From Selaginella moellendorffii (lineage: Eukaryota > Streptophyta > Lycopodiopsida > Selaginellales > Selaginellaceae): a stretch of DNA of 64,000 nt. The notes below the pieces were generated by a model. It worked only from the letters and a program-made list of their open reading frames with translations, ran no database searches and was not told where the DNA came from. This document shows, piece by piece, positions 56,801 through 64,000 of this stretch. The stretch lies in NCBI RefSeq assembly GCF_000143415.4, contig NW_003314357.1, forward strand, positions 393,795 to 457,794, in the 5' to 3' direction. Each line of letters starts with the position of its first letter. Position 1 is the stretch's first letter. Position numbers and translations under genes: made by a program.

Positions 56801-57772
56801 AAAACTTATGTATTGATCTTTTGGCAGGCCAAGATAAGTCTGTTGACATCCAAAGGTCCCCTCGCGTAGACATGGCTGACTGGAATGTTGATATGGTAGA
56901 CGGGATCATCGCGAAAATGATCGTCGATACACTTCATCCAAGCTCTATATCGGTGGTTACCGTCAATAATTTGGAACATTGTCCCCGCAAGCTATCGAGT
57001 CTCAGGATGTCTGATAAGCATGTCATCGAATTCTAGGGACTTCCTCCTCCAAATAGGATACTAGCTATTCACAATCTCGGGTGTGACAGTAATGATCTCT
57101 GTTGTTCCTGGCTTGCAAAAAGAGACTAGAAACATACCGATATTTATTGCAAGGCCATTCTGTTTGAACAAGCTGTATATATCCGGGTTGACATACTTGG
57201 ATGCTGTGCGGACAAGGTTCGTATGCTGCAAACGGCAAAGGGGGATTTCTCTGATGAAGTCACAAGGGCCTGGCCACTTGAGCGCCTCAAGTGTTTGGTG
57301 AACTGCTTTTTCCCTTGTCCGTCTCTTGGAAGCGCTTGTCCACCACGTTGTCAGGAAGGTCTACAACTCTTTTAGCTCCAGGCTGTTCCTCAGGTTCCCT
57401 ATCATGAACACCACTAGATTGCCCAACTTCAGGGATTTGCATTGGTGGTGGTGGCGGTGGTGGCGGGGGCAAAGGCAATAGTGGCAGTGGTGGTGGCGGT
57501 GGTGGCGGGGGCAAAGGCAATAGTGGCAGTGGTGGTGGCAATGGTGGTGGTGGCAGTGGCGATGGAGGTGGTGGAGGTGGTGATGGAGGTGGTGGAGGTG
57601 GCGATAGCGATGGTGGAGGTGGTGATGGTGGTGGAGGTGGTGAATCTCTAACTAAATATGTCTCTGTTGTGCCAATGGACATGTCAATTGTGATGTCATC
57701 GTCAGTGCCGAATTGAACTTCTCGTGTCTTCTTGGCTCCACCAACCTTTTTATGTGTTACAATTTTCCTTTT

Positions 57773-58285
57773 CTGCAAGAGAAAAATTTTTGTTAGTCAA
57801 ACTAAATAAAGATAATGAGAAATTCAAACAGTCAAAGAGAAAAAAAAATCAAGTGGGCCTAGACTCCACCTCAGGCACTTTGGTTGCCCAGGGGGCCGAG
57901 GTTATTCAAATAACCTCGGCCCCTCCGGCCCCTAAAGTGCCCGAGGTCGAGCTCGGGCCAGCCACCTCAGGCACTTCGGTGGCCGCCTCGACCTCGGGCA
58001 GTTTTAATTGCAGAGGGGCAGAGGTTATTTGAATAACCTTGGCCCCTCGACGAGCAAAACTGCCCGAGGTGGCCGGCCCGAGCTCGACCTCAGGCAGTTT
58101 TGCTTGTTGAGGGGCCGAGGTTATTTGAATAACCTTGGCCCCTCGGCAAGCAAAACTACCCGAGGTTGCCGGCTCGAGCTCGACCTTGGCCAGCAAAGAA
58201 GCAATCAAGAAAAAAAAAGGGAAGCAATGGAATGGAAGCAATAGACTCAAAAAATGGAAGTGGAAGCAATCAAATCGAAACTCAC
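57773..58285 (-). other. first intron of the ParB/methyltransferase gene
   Basis: The donor GTGAGT lies four codons after the ATG, and the acceptor CTTGCAG ends at 57773. At 513 nt it is ten times the length of the other introns (47-75 nt). It holds the palindrome array 57892-58142. The arrangement matches the first intron of the gene at 4873. Confidence 0.6.
57892..58142. repeat. palindrome array: three 32-bp near-palindromes with interleaved inverted repeats
   Basis: Copies at 57892-57923, 58015-58046 and 58111-58142, with arm GGGGCCGAGGTTATT and its complement around a short centre. Between the second and third lies another inverted repeat with arm GCAAAACTGCCCGAGGT (about 58053-58103), and parts of it recur at 57935-58010 and 58150-58195. 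The whole 57870-58200 segment could form several hairpins. Confidence 0.85.
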
Positions 58286-58351
58286 TCTTGGTGGCATCTT
58301 TCCTCCCTCGATTTCTTGATCGTGCTAGATTTCTTGTGCGTTCAATCTCTC

Positions 58352-59950
58352 TGTAAAAAACCAAAGGGAACGACTCGAGAGACGGTCCATGGGGTTCAAA
58401 TATAGAGGGAAAGGGCCCATGAACAAGAGTGCACTCGAACGACTCGAGAGACGGTCCATGGGGTTCAAATATAGAGGGAAAGGGCCCATGAACAAGAATG
58501 CACCTCCTTTTCCAATCAGTTAAGGGTCTTGGGATAGTTGGGGTTAAGCATCCTTGGGTTAGAATAGTACTGGGTTGGGTGACCTCCCAGGAAGTCCAAA
58601 CTCAGGAGCTTACATTTGGTATTAGAGGGATTTCGGGTCCGACTTTGTTGGTTGGCTAGGGGAATCACACCACATGTTGATTGACATCTGGCTGGCCCAG
58701 TTTGCTCCCGCTGTGCTCGACCCGAGGGGTAAGGTGTCAAGAGAGCGGGGCTCTTAGGAGAGCTGCGGCTCTTAACTTCCATTCACGAGGGCGTGAACTT
58801 GCAAGGAAGCGTGGTGGATTGTAAATAACCAAAGGGAACGACTCGAGAGACGGTCTATGGGGTTCAAATATAGAGGGAAAGGGCCCATGAACAAGAGTGC
58901 ACCCCCTTTTTCAGTCAGTTAAGGGTGTTGGGATAGTTGGGGTTAAGCGTCCTTGGGTTAGAATAGTACTGGGTTGGGTGTGAACAAGAGTGCACCCCCT
59001 TTTCCAATCAGTTAAGGGTCTTGGGATAGTTGGGGTTAAGCGTCCTTGGGTTAGAATAGTACTAGGTTGGGTGACCTCCCGGGAAGTCCAAACTCAAGAG
59101 CTTACATTTGGTATTAGAGGGGTCTCAGGTCCAACTCTGTTGGTTGGCTAGGGGAATCACACCACATGTTGATTGACATCTGGCTGGTCCAGTTTATTCC
59201 CGCTGGGCTCGACCCGAGGGGTAGGGTGTCAAGAGAGCGGGGCTTCTGTTCACGAGGGCATGAACTTGCAGGGAAGCGTGGTGGATTGTAAGCAACCAAA
59301 GGGAACGACTCGAGAGACAGTCCATGGGGTTCAAATATAGAGAGAAAGGGCCCATGAACAAGAGTGCACCCCCTTTTCCAATCAGTTAAGGGTCTTGGGA
59401 TAGTTGGGGTTAAGCGTCCTTGGGTTAGAATAGTATTGGGTTGGGTGACCTCCCGGGAAGTCCAAACTCAGGAGCTTACATTTGGTATTAGAGGGGTCTC
59501 AGGTCTGACTCTGTTGGTTGGCTAGGGGAATCACACTACATGTTGATTGACATCTAGCTGGTCCAGTTTGCTCCTGCTGGGCTCGACCCGAGGGGTAGGG
59601 TGTCAAGAGAGCGGGGGGTTCTTAGGAGAGCTGTGGCTCTCAGCTTCCGTTCACGAGGGTGTGAACTTGCAGGGAAGTGTGGTGGATTGTAAGCAACCAA
59701 AGGGAACGACTCGAGAAACGGTCCATGGGGTTCAAATATAGAGAGAAAGGGCCCATGAACAAGAGTGCACCTGAACGACTCGAGAGATGGTCCATGGGGT
59801 TCAAATATAGAGGGAAAGGGCCCATGAACAAGAGTGCACCCCCTTTTCCAATCGGTTAAGGGTCTTGGGATACTTGGAGTTAAGTGTCCTTGGGTTTGAA
59901 TAGTACTGGGTTAGATGACCTCCCGGGAAGTTCAAACTTAGGAGCTTACA
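58352..59950 (+). mobile_element. tandem Cassandra TRIM array: four LTRs, three interiors
   Basis: LTRs at about 58352-58614, 58820-59106, 59287-59480 and 59688-59950, separated by interiors that start TTTGGTATTAGAGG (decayed primer site). The 5-mer CTCTC flanks the whole array (58347-58351 and 59951-59955), so one insertion was followed by expansion through LTR recombination. LTRs 1, 2 and 4 carry internal duplications of the leader or the 5S-like part. The 5S-like control boxes (GTTAAGCGTCCTTGGG and GGGTGACCTCCCGGGAAGTCC-like) are well kept. It lies just upstream of the ParB/methyltransferase gene. Confidence 0.85.
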
Positions 59951-60165
59951 CTCTCGCGCTCGTGCACTCAATCTCTCCTGCTCGCGCACTCAATCTCTCT
60001 GGCTCACGCGATCAAACTCTCCCGCTCGCATGCTCAATCTCTCCCGCTCGCGCACTCAAACTCTCCCGCTCGCGCACTCAATCTCTCCCGCTCATGCGCT
60101 CAATCCCTCGATCTCCTTCGCGCTCAATCTCTCGATCTCTCGCGCGCTCCACTCACGATGCGAAC
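59951..60165. repeat. short-unit array of CTCTCCCGCTCGCGCACTCAAT type
   Basis: About ten imperfect units of 20-22 bp; the same unit precedes the Cassandra array at 58341-58351. It is probably the leader/promoter region of the minus-strand ParB/methyltransferase gene, and it resembles the CTCGCGCTCGCA array in the leader of the gene at 4873. Confidence 0.7.
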
Positions 60166-60181
60166 AGTAACCTAATCTTGG

Positions 60182-60225
60182 CAGCTACCCTAACCCTAAT
60201 CCTGACGGCTGCCCTAACCCTATCC
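60182..60225 (-). repeat. short telomere-like CCCTAA remnants
   Basis: Several degenerate CCCTAACCCTAA units separated by short unique bases. Too short and imperfect for a chromosome end. Confidence 0.5.
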
Positions 60226-60239
60226 AATCTTTAATCCTG

Positions 60240-61160
60240 GCCGTTCATTCTGAATAACCTAAATCTCAACCATCACAATATCTTTGATCTTATTTTATCT
60301 TATCATTATTATTATATGTAAATTATGCTTCTTTATTTTGTATATTTTAATGATGGTATAACTAGCACCTATCAACATTTCTATTATTAGAGATATGATA
60401 TTATATTTTACAAATTATCTAGAAAGGATGCATTCTCATCAATAGTTTGTATATATTTTGGAATCGTTACAAGAACTTCAAAGAGTATAAATAAGGCACG
60501 TTAAAATATGTTGTACTATATCCATCTATGAATGGATGAATCCTCATCCAGAAATTTATTTTGTGTTGTATTAGATCCTAAACAATAGGCATGTGCTTTA
60601 AATGTCATTGAGCAGTGTTCACAATTATGGATAAAACTTGAGTTGTACTACGAATCAAATCTGTCATTGAAGAATAAGATTTGACAAGATTTATTATCAT
60701 CTACCACTTAAAATTTGACAACTTGACATATCACACGTGCTGATAGTTAGATTGGATCTCTTGGTTTGACACGTTATAGCAGAATGTCATTACTGGTATC
60801 ATTATTAACTATCAAACTTCACGTGCTGAAAATCTTTCCTTGGATCTATGTGTATACATGCATCAGACATCATAATAGATGACAGTAATATTAATACTAT
60901 CACACTAACACATGTTAAATTTGTTATAGAATTTAAATTCATTTTGTACGTTGTCTTCTTATTACTCTATTTAAATTTCAATTATGTTTCACTATAGATT
61001 TTTACAAGTAGCATAAAGAGAGAACTCCAAAACCTATTGAGAAGGATGGAGAGGTTTTTTCTTCATTTTTGAGATCACCAACCTCTTTCATTCTCTCAAA
61101 GTATTGTTTCTGAAAGTTTTTTATGTCGGCGTTTTGATCTTCGTCTTGGCTCTATTTCTT
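60240..61160. other. AT-rich spacer, no gene recognised
   Basis: AT-rich sequence without long frames. The right end, with TTTCTTTAGAG near 61160, could be a splice acceptor for the MULE-like gene that follows. Confidence 0.4.
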
Positions 61161-61163
61161 TAG

Positions 61164-64000
61164 AGGTTGTGATCCGCAACGACACCGGTATAGTTGCATA
61201 CTCAAAGTTTCTTCTTTCTGGTGTGGGCGAGGGTGGACAACAATGGGATTTACAAAATTCCAAGTCAAAGGAGATTCGAGTGTTCGGATCTCCAGTCAAA
61301 ATGCCAAAATGCACTCCAGCCAAAGTGAATGTGAAGCAAGAGTCAATCGTTATCCTCTCGTCCTCTTCTAGTTCAAGTGGAGATGTCATGCTAGTGTCGG
61401 CGCCAAATTCACCAACTCCAACTCCAACTTCAGCAATATTCAAAGCTGTTAGCAATGCTTTCCAGTTTTCACACCTCTCAATCGACATGCACTTGTTTTT
61501 GTATAGGCTTGTGAGTGAGCTTCCATCCTCCTACAACAGCAACATTTTCTTTGAGCTACCACCTCTTGTCAACAGCACAGGTTTCAAACGTAAGGGGATG
61601 GAAACCAAGTAGGATGTCCACAATTAGTGCAAGATCAAAACCACACACTTCCAACATTTTGAAGGCATAATGTCTATAGTTCATTGTGGCGGGCATTTAG
61701 ATTGTGTGGATGAAGCATGCAATCGAGACTGCTCTAGAAACTCTATATTTTTCGACTATGCAAGAAGAGACTATGAGAAACTCATCTACAACTCCGAAGC
61801 ATGTTCAAAAGACCGTCCTCAAGGATTTTATCACAAATGCCTTTCTCAATCTAGGTTGCCAAAAGACTCAACTAAACGAGGCTAGCTTGCGGGACTTATT
61901 ATAAGGAGTACAACCTGCTACTAGCCTAAGGAGGTACATCCGTTATTTTTCATACGTTATAATAATAATTTTTTCTTACATTATATTGTTTAGGATAAAA
62001 TCTTGGATGTGTGAATCTCGAGAGGGGAAGTTGCAATAAAAAATTGACTCCATCCTTGAATTGAAACGGACCTGTCCATACGAGTTCATCCATGGAAATT
62101 TGTTTCCAGACCAAGTTGTGAATGAGCAAGAGTGCCCCTTCGTCTTCAAAATGTCTACCATGGGCCCTGCCTCTGGCGTAGATCTTGTCTCCCAAATGGA
62201 CATGTTTGGGTCCAGTAACCTTGCAAATGCATGGGTACATTTTGACCATATGGAGCATGTATCTGGTTGGACAACCATGGGAACTCATGTGTATGATCCA
62301 AGGTAATTTTTATTCTCATTATATTGAAATTGTTATAATATTTATGTTTTCATAGGCTACGTTGTAACTTAACAATTGCGACAGCAAAGTTTAAAGTACA
62401 AGACCAGACAGCACAGGAAATATTTTGGAAGTCCCTCTCTGATATTGTCCTAAAGCGGACTAGTAAGCCTGCAAACTTTCGTGGTTTCATGGCAGATGGG
62501 GCTGGTGCAAACTGGAATGGTATCCGAGCAGTTTTTGGGAATGGTCAACCATTGGAAGGTCGTGAGAGGACTTGTGAGTTCCATTGGGCTCAAAGCCTAA
62601 ACCAGCACTACCACCTTATCAAGCCAGAGTTTCAATCAATATTTAAGGAGTTGTGCAAACAATGGCAAGTTGCACCTTCTGAAGAAGAACATGAGGCAAA
62701 AGCAAATGAGATCCGAATGTGGTGGCGTGAAGATGGCCATACAGACATCAGTTGCCTACCACAACTTGAGTCATAGTTAGGATGGTGGGAAGTTAGGATG
62801 TTCCAATGGGGACATCACTCTTTTTAGGTTGGTTTATATTTTTTCTTCTCCTTTTATTACCTTTTAATATTGCTTTTTCCATTAGGATCAACCACTTGAG
62901 GACCTCGCATACACCCCAACTATGAATCTTTCCGAAAGTAAGCATTAGAGTTGGTGTTCCTCTGAGGCAGGGAAAGGGAAGATAAGTCTATACGAAGCCT
63001 ATCTATCAAATTTGATACATGCTATAGAGCAATCTTCAAAAGCACTGGCATTTGAGGAAGGAAGATACATGGGAACAGGGCTTTCTGTTGAGATGTTACA
63101 TGATAGGATGAAGAGAAAATTAACTCCACCCACCCAAACAATAGCAACTGTAGTTGAGGAAGTGGTCTGTGGCACATCTATAGAGTACACTCCCCGAGTT
63201 TCTATTGGTGATATGAAAACTGTCCGCTCAAAGCGTCGTTTTTCCTTTGCTGGGGAAGATGTTGGTACGGACCTTGGAGCAAAAAGCTCTCACAGGCCTG
63301 ATATCGAGTACCATTCTGCTCCAAGACACCACTCTCAGACCAAGCCACCTCAAGTGGCTGATGAAGAGAGTGCATTGCAACAGGTTGAAATTACTTACCG
63401 TAGCATAGAGCCGAAGCAATGGGCAATCCGACATGTGCCAGCAAAATCAAATGTAAGGTGTGTGGGGATGCTTCCGAGGGGCAAGTGTTGGGCCTGGATT
63501 CATGGTGAAAAATCTGCTTCTGTTCCAGCCCCATGTTTCTATGGGGAACGAAAGCAAGCAGGATTTTCAAAATGGTGCTGGCTATATTGTTGCAACACCG
63601 ATGCCAACCATACGAAGTGGCTTGAAGACACTATAATGACTAAACCTGATGCAGTACCTAAAGAATGGCCGGTTGCTAATGGGGTCGCGCTCACCTCAGA
63701 TGAGATTGAAACCTTGAGAAATTTGGTTTTAATCTTGAGAGGAGAGTTGGAGACATGAGTGACAGGAGCAGGACTATTCCTATAGAGATGCACAGGAGGC
63801 CAGCACGAAAAGGTAAGGCAGTTAAATTTATTGGTACCGTCTCCAAGCAGAAGCAAGGTAAAATAAACTTGGCTCAAACACTTGAGTGTGAGATTCTCTC
63901 TATGAAGTACATCACTGCGCTTGCAAAGGAGTACACAGTCAAAACAGAAGGTGGAGAGTACACAATTGCCATTCACGACTTTCCTTCTTGCACATGTCCA
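61164..64000 (+). pseudogene. MULE-like SWIM-domain transposase (copy 2), runs off the right edge
   Basis: Collinear with copy 1 (44.6-47.8 kb): SGVGEGGQQWDL, SIVHCGGHLDC, PYEFIHGNLFPDQV, HFDHMEHVSGWTTMGTHVYDPR, FRGFMADGAGANW, CEFHWAQSLNQHY, then the long 63012-63758 frame and the SWIM start SCTCP at the window edge. Its zinc pair is intact, unlike copy 1. It lacks the CRKCG...CQACCD block through a deletion near 61750. Stops at about 61609, 61624, 61903, 62036, 62776 and 62947 lie at Gln or Trp positions and are explained by C-to-T or G-to-A. Introns near 61935-61993 and 62305-62355 are short. Confidence 0.65.

Larger units (their letters stand above)
54180..58297 (-). pseudogene. ParB-like plus DNA N-methyltransferase-like gene, about 11 exons, inactivated
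   Basis: Exons on the minus strand: 58297-58286 (MPPR), 57772 to about 56823, 56748-56547, 56491-56290, 56234-55871, 55823-55444, 55390-55299, 55251-54805, 54750-54393, 54342-54180 (TAA). Domains in order: a basic start; a Pro-rich tract of about 60 residues; a ParB-like core with MFQIIDGNHRYRAWM near 56960; a helical region; a possible methyltransferase motif IV with LFDFPDG near 55095 (the usual DPPY/DPPW is changed); and motif I, VVIDCTAGSGS, near 54530, followed by acidic FAIE. A ParB domain joined to an N4/N6-type DNA methyltransferase is known from bacteria and phages. Ten in-frame stops are all explained by C-to-T or G-to-A changes. One extra A in a run near 57308 shifts the frame, and the donor after 56823 reads AT for GT. 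Confidence 0.65.

Noticed and set aside
57442-57651. Plus-strand Val/Ala-rich frame
   Set aside because: It is the reverse reading of the Pro-rich tract of the minus-strand ParB/methyltransferase gene.
58500-59950. Functional 5S rRNA gene cluster
   Set aside because: Only the control-box half resembles 5S; each copy lies inside an LTR with TG...CA ends next to a tRNA primer site, which fits Cassandra and not 5S rDNA.

Overview
KIND OF ORGANISM. This is nuclear DNA of a land plant. The signs are TTTAGGG-type telomere-like repeats, a degenerate PLS/E-type PPR gene, LTR retrotransposons primed by tRNA (TGGTATCAGAG-type primer sites), Cassandra-type TRIM elements with a 5S rRNA-like sequence inside their LTRs, and a broken plant-type acyl-CoA-binding/kelch gene. 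Every spliced gene here has very short introns (about 38-60 nt). Together with the PPR and Cassandra content this would suit a lycophyte or fern-grade plant, but the species cannot be fixed from the sequence. LAYOUT. (1) 1-10.9 kb: a divergent gene pair. The minus-strand gene (1-1426, running off the left edge) is a DDE transposase-like protein. The plus-strand gene (4873-10495) is an 11-exon gene for about 1,649 aa: a ParB-like domain, a region resembling a degenerate DNA N-methyltransferase, a long acidic/basic linker and a C-terminal FCP1/HAD phosphatase-like domain. Both genes and their surroundings are studded with one 22-bp palindrome. Between them lies a 0.9-1.0 kb tandem duplication carrying telomere-like repeats. 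(2) 10.9-21.2 kb: a PPR pseudogene, decayed retrotransposon sequence, a large LTR copy, a MULE fragment, a bulb-lectin-like gene with an assembly gap. (3) 21.2-52.0 kb: exons of an acyl-CoA-binding/kelch gene, split inside one exon by a 29.3-kb nested retrotransposon insertion (21994-51333, target duplication GGCTC). Nested inside are a chimeric Ty3-like block, an LTR element with long LTRs and a non-coding interior (28.8-36.4 kb, itself hit by Cassandra), and a Tat-like Ty3 element (36644-49892) that carries a 5-kb block with a third palindrome array, a 131-bp-arm foldback and a MULE-like SWIM transposase gene. (4) 52-61 kb: two unknown small coding segments; a minus-strand ParB-plus-DNA-methyltransferase gene (58297 to 54180) broken only by C-to-T-type stops and one homopolymer indel, with a fourth palindrome array in its first intron; and a four-LTR Cassandra array (58352-59950, target duplication CTCTC). 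(5) 61-64 kb: a second MULE-like SWIM gene. HOW THE PARTS FIT. The most interesting pattern is a repeated association between ParB-like proteins (one with a methyltransferase domain, one with a decayed one plus a phosphatase-like domain) and clusters of long palindromes private to each locus. The clusters sit in a first intron that begins at or within a few codons of the start codon. This looks like a plant selfish-element or autoregulatory system with its own binding sites, loosely comparable to ParB and parS; that link is inference. Most of the other coding sequence is decaying transposon, and its stops are almost all explained by C-to-T or G-to-A transitions.
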